A stretch of DNA of 64,000 bases from Meghimatium bilineatum (GCA_034231615.1 CM067316.1:25381791-25445790), one strand, 5' to 3'; shown: positions 45,901-55,990, counted from the stretch's first letter. Notes: generated by a model not told the origin, from the sequence alone. Made by a program: numbers and translations.

Positions 45901-48900
45901 ACACAGAGAGTTGTGGAGAAGCATGATCGCCTACACCACTTGTCATGACACTTGATTGATTAATTGAAAATAAATATGTGTGTATCATTCTAGGATGAAA
46001 CCTTTACAAACAAACCTTCATGCAGAAGGCAAAAGAAAAGTAGGCTGCCCAAAGAAAATTGCAAAACAATCAATAATAACAGAACCCAACACCTGTCAGG
46101 GTCATAAGGGTGTCACTTCGCCACAGAGCTGGAAGTCTTATAGGTAACTAGCATCTTTCGCCCATGTATTGCCGGGGCATGAATGGGGAGCAAAGAATAG
46201 CAACACTATTTACCTTCCATGCATGTCGTAAAAGGCGACTAAGGAGGTTATAGGATAGAGTTGGCTGCCCCATCCCATATAGGGTCAGTGACCCAAAGCC
46301 ATGATGAAGTCGGATGTATCCGGCTGAAAGGCGCAGATATCGCAGCAATGCTGTAAAGCATGACACAACGTATTCCGTTCTCTGGACTACATCCTGCTAA
46401 TCTGCAGGAGTGTGAGAATGAACGCAGAAGAAGACTAGCATCCTTGTACTGTCAACATAACCCTTTGTGATGATTCACAATCACGTAATTTCTTTTCCTA
46501 TCTTGAATTGAAAGCAGCTGTGTCAAAGCAAAATCACTGCTGCTCTTGTGATTTATAATACCAAGGGAATTAATTACAGACCTTAGCATAGTTAAATCAC
46601 ATGAACACTTCATAAATGAGGATACAAGACTGTGACTCAAAGAACTTGAAATTACTCTCAGCACAAAAATTATGGTCACTTAGTAAGAATGAACACATGT
46701 TGGCCAGCAGCGATCTCATACAACATGGTGTTAACGATATCCTGTGATATTCATGTCCTGAGATGTTCATATCCTGAGATATTCATATCATGATATGTTC
46801 ATATCCTGAGATATTCATATCATGAGATGTTCATATCCTGAGATGTTCATAGCCTGGTGTCCTTGCTGGTTTTGCAAGTGGAAGGAGGTAACTATAATTA
46901 CTCCTGCGTAATTCTCTTGAGCAAGTCATCTCCAATGTTTTTCAGAAGACCATATTGTATTCTGTCAGGACTAGGTGCCTTACCTGATGCCTATGGTTTG
47001 ATAAATCCAGAATCAAATTGACTGTCTGGACAGTAAGGCCATCTACTTACATGTGGATTTTCTCTCTAACTTTTCAGACAATGCTCCCCAGCTGATAGTG
47101 TCCAGAGACTCACTGGAACTGAACTTCCTGTCACCTAGTCTACAAAGGAATGAGAGAATGAAAGAATAAAATCCAACAGAAAGAAATTGTGAATGAGACC
47201 AATCATTAACTGATAGAAAACTAACATTCACAAAATATGAATCACTTATTAAAAAAATTCATCACAATTTTTCTTTTATGTTTATTCACAAACTTCTGCC
47301 CATGTAATGTAGTCTGGAAATGGGATGTTTTGTGTTTGCCCATGTAATGTTGTCTGGAAATGGGATGTTTTTGTGTAACGGATTATAACCTTGCCAAGAT
47401 GTCTGTCTTTTCTTCTTATTGTTCAGCATTCATTCTCAAACTCCCACTGGAACTCTATTATTGCAGGACAATGATCCTACTAGATTTCCAGTAGAATGTA
47501 ATCCAGAGAATGAAAATGTGCTGTGTCTCCATTTTATTTGTGCCAATGGCCCGGCACATTCGTCTTCTGCAGAGATATGTCTTTTGACCTGACATATCTG
47601 ACTTCACACCATTTTTGGTTACTTGGTTGTTTTCTCTCCTTCATCTCTACTGTATTATCACACAGATGTTATGTTCTTGCACAGACCAGACCAAGTTCTG
47701 TGCCTCAAAACAGGACACAACTGTCTCCGCAGCAACATGTATACAAAGTTCAAGATTGGTAACACGGTCATGTGTACAGGCACTTCAGACAGCAGAACAT
47801 ATTCTTCAGGAATGCAAGTAATATGAAATGATGAGGCAAATACACTGGCTCAGAAAAACTCTACGGATTTCTGTATGAGTTATAAAACACAGTCAAGTTT
47901 ATAGAAGAAACAAAACTTTAGATATAGGTGAACAAAAGAAGAAAAAGGCTATTTGTAAGCGGATCAGGGTCTCAGTGGCTCTGATTTATTGGCCCTGATG
48001 ATTAGTTACTATGACTCTCTGATAACTATGTTTTGCTATGCATCTTGATCTTTTTGTCAAATGACCACCAAGACAATTGTTCTGAAATAATGCAATTGAG
48101 AGTGATTCTTTTTAGCAATTGTTTTGTTTCAGACAATAATTAACATTACACCATTTGTGCGTACAACTTTCGGGTGAATACTCAAAGTGCACACTAGGGA
48201 GCACTTGGTTTCTAAATAACAAGAAATTAAAGAAGAATATTATGTAAGAAAGGTACCGGTAGTGACTTTCAGAAATGAGGTTTGTGATGGAGCACTGGTG
48301 CTGTACACTGCGTCAGATATGTGTTTTGATTAAATTTTAGTTCGAGAAAGGAAAAGGTCACGCATTGCATGCTGGTCTTTTTTATACACTCGTCTTCTTT
48401 TTTCCTGCCATTGGCCGGCTCATGTTAATCCAGAAACTCGGTAAGCAAAACATGTTTTTAGCAACATAATAATTTATGTTTAGAGTCATCAATTGTTGTT
48501 TATATAATCATTGACATATCCTAATATTGTTTGGCTACTGCATTAAATGTGTTAGGCTGAAGTTATTTTTAACTATATAATTTAAAACAGCCACTACCAC
48601 ATGTTGTGTCATTCATAAAATTTCAACTGGCAAGGCGAAGGATGTGTACCTAAAACTACAGTGTGTTTATAAAATTACGACAGAAGCACTTATTTCGTAC
48701 GTTTTTATAATATTAAAATGATATTAAACCTATAATAATTTTCTTTATGGTGATGATATGGAAATAAATAATTCCTTATCTCTTTCTGATACTCTATTTC
48801 ATTTCAGCTTTCTCGTCCATTGGCCTAATATCCTACTAAAGCCTACTGCAATCAAATATTGGAGTTTTCATTTTTTTTGCTTCTTGTATGAATTTTAATA

Positions 48901-51900
48901 CTCGACATAATTTTGAAATGTGTTTATGATGTACTTAGCGGACAAGATTGAAAGTTTTGTAGAAATGCAACACCAATAGGCCTATATTATAAAACATTGA
49001 TAGCTTGAATATTGGATACTCATTGAGCTATGAAAGGCACACAGTGAATGACCTATTTGTTTTTAATGGAGACAACATTTAGAACTATCATATTATTCTG
49101 TACACTATTTTAAATTCTGGATTATAAGATCACATATGAATATACATATGAAGTAGCTATAAAAACAAACCAATGAAATCAAGTCATAATAATCATTACC
49201 CTGATATAATAAACGTTGCTTTTCTTTGTGTACATAAGTGTATGTTTGTAATTTTTGTCATTTTCTGAGCTTAAAGTATTTAAAAATGTTATCACTATAA
49301 ACAAAATATAATCAAATTAGACTCATGTCTACGTTGAAAAGGTATGCCCTACTAAAATATTGCTTAAATCCAACACAAACAACAACAAATATTTACTTTG
49401 TACACACACAAGTTATCATTGTCAACAAAATGGCATACAATGTCTTTAACGATTAGGGCCCTGAATTAAAAATTAAGAAACATCCCCTTGGGCTTGAATT
49501 ATTTTTTGGAAAATTTGCGTTATTCATGGTGGGTGTTTTGAAAACGTGATAACTTTTTTGTTTTAAAAGATATCAAAATAATTTTTGCATATCTAAATAA
49601 AGGAGTGAATAGTGAATATAGGCATGTTTTTTATGTGGTTGTATGTATGAAATGACTGTTGTGAGCAAGATGTGAAGTTGAAAATTTGGGGGGAAAAAAA
49701 ATCGCAAAACGCCATTTTCAAATCGCACATATAACTTCTTGACGACCCTAACACTTGAGCAATGTGTGGAAACATTGATAAAATCCCCATAAATACCTAT
49801 ACTTATTGTATATATATTGTTTTATATCAAAATTAATTTCAGAAGAAATTACATATAACGTTTCGTCCGGTCAACACTAGGTCTAGACTGACAGGCAGCG
49901 TAATTATCATCTATGCACACACTGATACATATTATTTTTGTGTTTTTGAATGACTACACAAACATTCTTATCAAATAACAACATATTAAACACAAAAAAC
50001 AACAATTAAAACATGTAGTCACGATCACTTAGCCATGTCAAGCGGTACTCAATTTGATAGTAAAATATGGCTACAAAATGGCCAACGTCGCTCTAGAAAT
50101 TCGTTGACAAAACCGGTCGGATTTCTCTCTTCTTGCAATAGTAATGAGTAAAGGAATTTGACCTTTAAACTGTGACGTATTCCTAGCTTTGTTTGGCGGG
50201 TTTTATACGTCACAGGATCATTACTTCGTGAAGTTCCGTACTCGGGAATCGGACGATGTCGTATGTAGCGGAATTGCACCCACAGGCACAATGGAGCTGT
50301 GCTCATAGGCACAATATTGCGACCGCAGAGTCGTAAAGGTTAATTCAGCATTACTAACTTCATAATAGTAACTCACTTTTGTATTCTTGTAAGAGGGGCA
50401 AATACCCCATGCTTTACTTTGCAGGTAAAATACCGGACACCATTAACAGAGCCATCATTTTTACCAACAGGCCGATCAAGCTCCACACCATACCACATTC
50501 CTAGATAAAGAAACAATTAAGGTAGTAAGTTCCTTAAACAATATTTCTATATCAGTTTTACCTAATAAAAAAAGTACACAGAGAAGGAAATATACATTAA
50601 TATAGCTTCAGTTCTGCTAGATGAAATCAACTTAATATATATAGTATCTTCCCCTTGTCCTAAAGTAACTGTTGTGTGTATCTTTGAAACTCTCCAAAAT
50701 TATCTTTAAAACTCTTGAAAATTATTTTCCAAGCATGAGAACTCAAAGGCAAATATTTATATGACAGACTTGACGTTGGTAAGGCACATAAGCTTTGACT
50801 TGTGCTCAGAAAATTTTGAGAAAATTTTGAGAACCAACAAATGCACTTAAATCTGGTCTATCCATAGTTACAAAGAAGTCATACCATGCAGGTTTAAACT
50901 GATCTGAAAAACAGCACTTCATAAATAATATCAATGGTATAAGTTAAGATTCAGTGTCCCCCATACATATGCAAGGTAATTTTCATCAATACATCACCAT
51001 ATTGTGCTCACTACCATCAATATTAAATCTCATCTATTAGCCATCTTGTGATCTGAGTCACAAAACAACAAATATCAAACTATGACCTGTCTTACATGTT
51101 GTTGGCTGTTTCACCCAATAGAAGGTTAGAGTGATCCAAAGTAATTCGAAAGTTGGATGTGTCAGGCAAAAAGATGCAAGATATCACAGCTAAGCTGTAA
51201 TTATAAACTATAAAACAAAATATTCCATTCTTGGACTACATCATGCTAACCAGAAGGTACATGAGAAGGAAAGCAGCAGAAATAATGTATACAAATATTA
51301 GCGTATATAGTCATCCATCACTATCATGTAGCTATATTCATAGAGGCCAGTTTCTAGTCATGATATGAGGTGAGGCAGTCTGGAAGAATGTTTGAAAAGA
51401 GGTCTTAATAAAGGTTTGGTTCTCATCAATGGTCTAACTCCTTGACTGTCTCAGGTAATGAGTGTATAGGACAGTTAAGATACCTAGTTTGATTACAATT
51501 ACAGACAACTGAGAATCTGAAGAGTTAAGAAAGCAATAACAACCCACTGAATGTAAATGCCGTGAAAATTATTAGAGGAGAACATTGCTGAACTGACCAT
51601 TACATCCTGGGTTGGATATGCACCCAACCGTTTCCTCCCCAATGAGATATATTCAAAATTACATGGGATATTCTATATAATAATATGTGCTGTGCATTAC
51701 CCTTTATGAATAGGCCTATTTATCATAGTACTATACTCTTCGTAGAAAGTGTACGTTTTATAGATTTGAAAAAAAAAAGATTTACAGCAGCTGTGGGCAG
51801 TATTTAATGATGCATGGGGTCAATCAGAGTTACCAAACTGGTCATGAACCAGAAATTCTCAACAAGAAATTCACATTAAATAAAAAAACATATTTCCAAG

Positions 51901-54687
51901 TAACACTATTTTTTGTGTGCTCTAATATGTATGTTAAATGCAGTTGTTGGCAATCTTTCTTAAAGGAAACTGATTTTTTTCTAGGAAAAAAGGTGGTCAT
52001 ATGTTTATAGATTACAGAAAATACCTATATTATTGTCCCTCACCACACCCTACATAAATACAACTAATTACTTCAAAAATATCTATTAAAATGTTGATAT
52101 ACGAGACACACGCTTAAAAAATCCAATATTTGACTAGAAAGCATTTTTTTCCCCAGTTCATCTGTGTGAACATAAAGTTCTGAACTGTATGGTCTATAAT
52201 CTAGATTCTCAAAAACAATTGGTATTGTATCCTATTTAGGACGTAGCCATCAACCCATCATTTTTTGGCTGTAGTGATTTTTCTAGGCAATATAAATATG
52301 TTCAGTAGTTTGCTATTACTTTCTGAATGGTCCAGATGCCACACACTATTGCCTGTGTCGGGGATCGAACTTGGTACCTTGGGTCTCTACCATTTTGCCA
52401 CAGAGCCGGACATAAAATCTAGATTCTACATATGGTTTAATCAAAGTCTCAGAAGATTTAGTTCAACACTAAAGAAAGTCCATGCTACATACGTGCAAGA
52501 AGGCATTCAGGAGAAGTCCTTCTCCTAATTAATCCTGTGTGCTGATCTCCTATAGCATCACTTATTACTTTGGCTGATTACTCTGATAATTAGTCATGTA
52601 GCATATGCTTTGATTCATCAGCCAATAAAAATCACGAAAAATGTTGTATCAGCCAAGATCAATGACATTGTTTGGGATTGTCGTGCAAGATTACACAAGA
52701 AATGACATAGCAAACTGCCTATTCTAAGGGGAAACTAGATACCTGGTTCTGTTTGAAAATGGGCGACAATCTTTTGTCATAAATTTTGTGGGCATTGGTC
52801 ATCGTGAGGTAGTTACACCTGGTTTCTACCCCGGCGCAGTATCTAAATGGCCTTGTTAGTTCTTCTTCTTCTTCTTCAGCGTTCATTTTCAAACTCCCAC
52901 AGGATCTCTCTTGTAGTAGGACAATGGTTCTACTAGATTTCCAGCAGGATGTAGTCCAGAGAATGGAAATGCGTTGTGTCGCCGTTTTATTTGCGCCAAT
53001 GGCCCGACACATCCGTCTTCGGCGGGGCCTTGTTAGTTCAACAGTGTAGACAAAAACTGGTTGAAAATAGAACCTAATATTATACAATGACTATTGTGTC
53101 TTTCACATTATCATTCTTGTTTTGTTTATTTCAAATTGATGAGCAGAACTGAAACAAAAAATATTCAGAAAGGAAGAAAAAAGTTGCGATGTGGCATATC
53201 CCCAGAAAAAAATACAGAAAGGAAACAATCGAAAACTATTATGATAATGGGGATCAAATACTCTCGCCTAAATTTGCAAGCACAAGTTGGTATACTGCAA
53301 ACTTTAATCGCTGCCTTAAATAAGGCTCCATAACTCTTTAGATTTGCAGATTTTCTAACCTTTCATTTTCTTATAATTAAAATAGCAGATTAAATTGTCT
53401 GCCTATATTTCAATTAGCTCTGAATATGTATTCAACTTACAGAAAGAATTATTTGGAGAAAATTATATCACTGTAGATAGGGACCAAACCCGAAATAAAG
53501 GAATTACGAAAATGGATGTGCTGGACCTTGGACGTCCTGACCACAAGTGGCCAACCTGGGTGCAAATAATCACAATTCTACTGTGGAACTTGCAGCACAA
53601 CGTACTTCACGCTCCCTGGCGGAAATCACACGAAATATTCGTTGTGGTTATTTGAGAGCGAATGCAGAAGAAGAAGAAGATATCACTGTAGAGAAACTCA
53701 CTGTTATTTTCAGTATTTGGATGTTGATAAACAATAATTATTAACTCTTTCTGGACCAGGGACAATACCAGCAAATAGGAATAAATGACAATACTTTGTC
53801 CACTATGAGTTAATGTTTTTCTTTGTGCACATTTGTGTGTGTACATATGTGCTTTGCAAATTTTTGAGCTCAAATGTCAGTTTATAGTAATGCTGGATAA
53901 GCCTCATGGGTCAGACATAATTTCTAAGCAAATAAGCTTTGGTCCATGGTACACCCTTGCTCTAGAGAAGTGATTTTCCCATTGGCCATGGAGAACTGCA
54001 AGTGGACAACATAAACATTTTGAAATTGGGGGCCTCAGACCCATTGGGGGAGGTTACTTGAGCGATAAACAACAAGAATTATAGTAATAAAGCATTGGTG
54101 AATTGTAAAGAAATCCAATGACCTTTTTTTAGGCACAGAAGGGCCATAGAAGAAAAATTTTCCATGACCAAAAAAAAAAAGGTTTTGAGAACCACTGCAG
54201 TATAGTGCCTAAGTTACTTGCCTGATGACCAGCTAAACTGGGTTTCAAATTAACTAGCCACTCAGGGTTGGTTTGCAACAACAAAAACTAACTCTAGTGG
54301 TTCATCCAGTCACCAGGAAATGGCTACTAGGGTTCATGATAGGGGAAGGTTGAGGAATGTAGTCAACACTCAAGAGCACTTATAGGAAAAACTGAGTTAT
54401 AAGAATGGCTTGTAACTTAACCTTGGTTCTAGAGACACTAACCCAACACGTGCACCAAAGCAAAATGAGCACCAGAGCAGCATGAGTCCTAGAGAAAAGT
54501 GAAAGCTTCCTTGATGAATACAGTAAAATGTTAAATGTTTTGAGTCATACACACAAAAATAAAAACTAACCAACTGCAAACTGTGTCTCTCCTATAAATC
54601 TCACAGTGCCTTTCCGCTGGCCAGCAACTACCACTCTGTCACCAATCTCAACAATTTCTGTATCCAAAGCCATCTGCTTGTACAGAC
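36637..54687 (-). CDS. CLIP4: CLIP4-like CAP-Gly domain linker protein, 3' part (five exons, partial at 5' end)
   Basis: Minus-strand exons 54687-54571, 50500-50378, 47139-47051, 45337-45203, 36965-36637. All junctions are GT-AG and in phase, except that exon 50500-50378 is one base short (see that entry). The product has one CAP-Gly domain ([19 protein letters not shown] then [32 protein letters not shown]), a Ser-rich linker ([30 protein letters not shown]), a second CAP-Gly ([44 protein letters not shown]), the tail [16 protein letters not shown] and about 45 low-complexity residues. Order and linker fit CAP-Gly 2 and 3 of vertebrate CLIP3/CLIP4. Such domains bind EEY/F tails of tubulin and EB proteins at microtubule plus ends. 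The first exon begins mid-codon, so upstream exons exist; none was recognised up to 64000. CLIP3 is the alternative assignment. Confidence 0.88.
37400..37885 (+). mobile_element. RTE-type LINE 3' end split by a SINE
   Basis: Left piece [20 protein letters not shown]; right piece resumes TRDRG, then [13 protein letters not shown] and a SWHGT-like end with GAT tail. The two halves join seamlessly once the SINE and one duplication are removed. Confidence 0.87.
37457..37730 (+). mobile_element. SINE A2 with 12-bp target-site duplication
   Basis: 274 bp between direct repeats GAAGGCACCAGA (37445-37456 and 37731-37742). Starts cgcccgtgtgttgccggggc, includes aaaggcgactaaggaggtta and cccatatagggtcagtgac, ends aacgcagaagaa. 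No convincing A/B boxes, so its promoter origin is unclear. Confidence 0.92.
38025..38300. repeat. Shorter copy of the 23.2-kb foldback family
   Basis: Leader aataaccaaatggt, gcagtaacc, inverted termini taaacaggttac (near 38082) and gtaacctgttta (near 38262), and arm text cgaaaattgtcctgttttgt. The left arm is largely replaced or deleted, so the hairpin is lost. Confidence 0.8.
38505..38662. repeat. Short tandem array, unit about 47-52 bp
   Basis: Three imperfect copies of cacatacttcacacttgtca followed by attacataatgataataatt. Confidence 0.85.
39306..39645. repeat. Four tandem 85-bp units
   Basis: Units begin tcattttggcac / ttattttggcac at 39306, 39391, 39476 and 39561; core catacagactcactctgtca. 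Produces repetitive open frames ([17 protein letters not shown]) that are not genes. Confidence 0.97.
39900..41415. other. CLIP4 intron sequence, no gene seen
   Basis: AT-rich sequence; an open frame at 39882-40316 has no recognisable domain and T-rich hydrophobic content typical of chance. Confidence 0.5.
41420..41575 (+). mobile_element. RTE-type LINE 3' end
   Basis: Reads [20 protein letters not shown] then NTVDREL and TAYANRHGT with a GAT tail; closely matches 37740-37885. Confidence 0.8.
41660..41875 (-). mobile_element. RNase H LINE C-terminal end
   Basis: The minus strand reads [20 protein letters not shown], equivalent to SEHLWTCPEC of the 58.8-kb copy. Contains a direct repeat gtccgtgggtttt at both ends (41669, 41838). 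Confidence 0.7.
42060..42400. repeat. Dispersed repeat E, copy 2
   Basis: Matches 26320-26700 through ctgg...gcctcccttcagga, cataaactccaccccccccc and gttgtcaagagcgatttgct. Confidence 0.5.
42695..43125. repeat. About thirteen tandem 33-bp units
   Basis: Unit catgtatgatgtattagtca plus catatgtatttgt; 33 bp, so it codes an 11-residue repeat ([11 protein letters not shown]) on plus and [14 protein letters not shown] text on minus. Some units have tcatggtgt variants or lack part. Confidence 0.95.
43200..43680 (-). mobile_element. RNase H LINE 3' end containing a tandem array
   Basis: The minus strand reads [20 protein letters not shown] then [15 protein letters not shown] and [19 protein letters not shown], the H/C-containing end of the family at 9296-10235 (CKLCTHSYETVDHHHFECLT). 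The upstream part of this text is repeated in the 79-bp array. Confidence 0.85.
43353..43668. repeat. Four tandem 79-bp units
   Basis: Starts at 43353, 43432, 43511 and 43590 with almost identical sequence (core cctcttgtctgttgtggcat). Unit 1 is continuous with the LINE sequence to its left, so the array arose by amplifying LINE DNA. Confidence 0.97.
43690..45195. other. CLIP4 intron sequence, no gene seen
   Basis: AT-rich; includes an (ATT)n run at 44827-44842 and a block near 44895-44945 (attcatgattcagggtaagttga) also seen diverged at 8915 and 29270. Confidence 0.45.
45203..45337 (-). CDS. CLIP4: CLIP4-like exon d: linker and start of CAP-Gly 3
   Basis: 135 nt, acceptor tttttttttcag, donor TTAG/gtacac. 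The frame fixed by neighbouring phases reads [31 protein letters not shown], then [14 protein letters not shown], the opening strand of the last CAP-Gly. The longest open frame across this stretch is a different, misleading one ending in VQQ. Confidence 0.88.
45470..45960 (+). mobile_element. RTE-type LINE 3' half
   Basis: Reads [40 protein letters not shown], then [47 protein letters not shown] and a stop. One stop between the two open stretches. Antisense to CLIP4, between exons d and c. Confidence 0.88.
46159..46433 (+). mobile_element. SINE A2, second full copy
   Basis: 275 bp, about 90 percent identical to 37457-37730 from cgcccatgtattgccggggc to aacgcagaagaag. Flanked by actagcatcttt (46148-46158) and actagcatcctt (from 46434), a one-mismatch target-site duplication. 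Confidence 0.9.
46745..46856. repeat. Seven tandem 16-bp units
   Basis: Units of gagatgttcatatcct / gagatattcatatcat, 112 bp in total. Confidence 0.93.
47051..47139 (-). CDS. CLIP4: CLIP4-like exon c: Ser-rich linker
   Basis: 89 nt, acceptor cctttgtag, consensus donor gtaagt. Reads [19 protein letters not shown] then [11 protein letters not shown]. Vertebrate CLIP4 also has an SLDTLSE-like stretch just after the second CAP-Gly. Phases 2 in and 1 out match both neighbours. Confidence 0.82.
47285..47372. repeat. Two tandem units of about 43 bp
   Basis: gcccatgtaatgtagtctgg then gaaatgggatgttt, repeated once with a g/t change; near CLIP4 exon c. Confidence 0.85.
47408..47580 (-). mobile_element. 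SINE A1
   Basis: Minus-strand copy: (TTC)n, cattctcaaactcccactgg, actagatttccagtagaatg, gccaatggcccggcacattc. About 85 percent identical to the other A1 copies. Confidence 0.85.
47650..47960 (+). mobile_element. RNase H LINE C-terminal fragment
   Basis: Reads [20 protein letters not shown] then TAEHILQEC in shifted frames, equivalent to FRLHTGHCRLQAHLHKI / TPEHILQT at 13550-13670. Confidence 0.72.
48340..48441 (+). promoter_or_regulatory. Possible promoter and first exon (weak)
   Basis: A TATA-like ttttttatacac (48379-48390) precedes a pyrimidine tract cttcttttttcctgcc, the CCAAT-like ccattggccgg, an ATG and a donor-like ctcg/gtaagc. This resembles TOP-type first exons of translation genes, but no downstream coding exon was recognised. 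Antisense to CLIP4 intron between exons c and b. Confidence 0.2.
48445..49440. other. CLIP4 intron sequence, no gene seen
   Basis: AT-rich, no repeats shared with the rest of the window. Confidence 0.5.
49446..50344. mobile_element. Possible TTAA-flanked element
   Basis: TTAA at 49446-49449 and 50341-50344. Inward ends TTAACGATTAGGGCC and, inverted, TTAACCTTTACGACT agree at about 10 of 15 bases. The right third is distinctly more CpG-rich than flanking DNA. Ends 34 bp from CLIP4 exon b. Boundary evidence is weak. Confidence 0.35.
50378..50500 (-). CDS. CLIP4: CLIP4-like exon b: second half of CAP-Gly 2, with one-base deletion
   Basis: Acceptor ttatctag, consensus donor gtgagt. Before the lesion it reads [14 protein letters not shown]; after it, in another frame, [18 protein letters not shown] and VFAPLTRIQ. 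The run of T at about 50459-50462 has four bases where five would encode the K-N of GKNDG. The 123-nt length should be 124 for the flanking phases (1 in, 2 out) to agree. As written the frame breaks in the microtubule-binding motif. A homopolymer assembly error or a recent null allele are both possible. Confidence 0.88.
51125..51290 (+). mobile_element. Degenerate SINE A2 copy
   Basis: Follows A2 order: tcgaaagttggatgtgtcagg, gatatcacagctaagctgta, attccattcttggactacatc, and an agcagcagaa end. Confidence 0.6.
51295..52190. other. CLIP4 intron sequence, no gene seen
   Basis: No element recognised; short open frames lack motifs. Confidence 0.45.
52210..52415 (-). mobile_element. SINE C with 12-bp target-site duplication
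   Basis: 206 bp between direct repeats AATCTAGATTCT (52198-52209, 52416-52427). The minus-strand head reads ccggctctgtggcaaaatgg with a near-consensus B box AGTTCGATCCC 35 bases on. A clear tRNA-derived SINE. Confidence 0.9.
52862..53032 (-). mobile_element. SINE A1, well preserved
   Basis: Minus-strand copy from (TTC)n through cattttcaaactcccacagg, ctactagatttccagcagga, cgccgttttatttgcgccaa to cgtcttcggc. About 170 bp; best reference for the A1 unit with 17698-17855. Confidence 0.88.
53510..53690 (+). mobile_element. SINE A-related copy with a different middle
   Basis: Shares the leader atggatgtgctggaccttgg (cf. gacggaagtgtcgggcc), gtgcaaataatcac and the end gagcgaatgcagaagaagaa, but the internal 80 bp (ctggcggaaatcacacgaaa) differs from A1 and A2. 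Confidence 0.6.
53741..53813. mobile_element. Miniature TTAA element, 73 bp
   Basis: TTAA at both ends; inverted termini TTAACTCTTTCTGGAC and TTAACTCATAGTGGAC. The left end matches the 35026 element. Confidence 0.7.
54571..54687 (-). CDS. CLIP4: CLIP4-like exon a: first half of CAP-Gly 2
   Basis: 117 nt, acceptor atttcag, donor gttagt. Reads [20 protein letters not shown] and then [18 protein letters not shown], the N-terminal half of a CAP-Gly domain. It begins with two bases completing a codon from an unseen upstream exon, so the ATG inside it is probably not the start. Confidence 0.9.
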
Positions 54688-54899
54688 CTGAAATAATGTT
54701 AGCATAGCCAATGATAAACCTATTTACATATCTCCTACATATGATCATTGTACCCAAATAAGGTCTTAATTAACTGGTTTCTTCTATATTCTCTCTAGTC
54801 ATTTAATTTTTAACCTGTCTGCCTTTCTCCTGTCTTTATTCATAAAGTCGAGTTTTCAAAGTTATAAATTATTTTTCTTATCTATTCCCATTTCAACCA

Positions 54900-55315
54900 A
54901 TTCATTTCTATGGATGTGAAGCATGGATTGTAAACTAAATAATAACTCAAAGTGAACTGTAGTCTACTAAGATAGGGTTTTTAGAATGATGACAATACCA
55001 TAGATAGGTTAGAAAACTAATACAGAGGTCCTTCAGAGATGTTGGAGTAAAGAGATAAATTATTGCCAAAATTTGAGGCAGTCAATATTCATGGGGGCCT
55101 GTGACAGGAAGAACAAAACTTGAACATTTTAGTAGTCACTGGAAAGTTCAAAGGGAGAAGAGACAAAGGAAGACAAAGAAATAAGTTCTTAGATGGCTTG
55201 TCACTGTGGGATGAAAGAATGTTACCAACTGAACTTATATAAATTACAAGAAACACAGAGTTTTGGAGAAACATGAATGCCTGCGGCACTCACCATGGCA
55301 TTTGATTGCTATGCT
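54900..55315 (+). mobile_element. Decayed RTE-type LINE 3' half
   Basis: Scattered frames read FYGCEAWIV, a VRKLIQRSFRDVG stretch matching [15 protein letters not shown] at 45.66 kb, and a final GMKECYQLNLYKLQET-like end. Collinear with 45540-45960 at lower identity. Confidence 0.72.
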
Positions 55316-55319
55316 TTCC

Positions 55320-55835
55320 CTTCCACTTCACACTCATAGTCTCTTGATATAAGATCTCAACATTTCTCTATATAAACATATATAATAAAACTCAAGAGCA
55401 CATGAACACAACTCAGTTGTTTTCCTCAAAGAATCTTATAAGTTTCATAAACAATATTTTCATATATGAAATATTATAACCAAACTTTCAACATACAAAG
55501 AAACATACAATGACTGCATGTGAAAAAATATAATGATGAGTTCATGCACAAGAACAATAAGTTGAAAAGTAATGTTCTACACAGAAAATTCTTAAATTAT
55601 TATTATTAATTAATTTGTGAAAAAATAAAAAAAAAATAATTTAAAAAAAACATTTGTGACAAAAAATACTTATATTTAGCAAAACAATGTTGGAAAAGTT
55701 CTCTCTGTTAAATACTGCAAATTGAAATATAATCTGACATAACAGTCATAAATATACATTTTTATACACACATTCATGTATGCACACAGAGATAGAGATA
55801 GATATCCTGACATTCATTGTTAGCTTAGCAATTTT
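55320..55835. other. AT-rich stretch, no gene seen
   Basis: Contains A-rich runs and a short gatagatagatatcc simple repeat at 55794. Confidence 0.5.
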
Positions 55836-55837
55836 TG

Positions 55838-55990
55838 TCCAGGGTTCATTCTCAAATTTCTATTGGATATCTTGTGTAGCAGGACAATGGTCTTACTAGG
55901 CTTCTAGCAGGACGTAGTCCAGTGAATGGAGATATGTTATTTCACCATTTTATTTGCATCAATAGCTCAACACATCAGACATTGCTGTAA
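55838..55990 (-). mobile_element. SINE A1
   Basis: Minus-strand copy: cattctcaaatttctattgg, ggacaatggtcttactagg, agcaggacgtagtccagtga and ttatttgcatcaatagctca. Confidence 0.8.
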
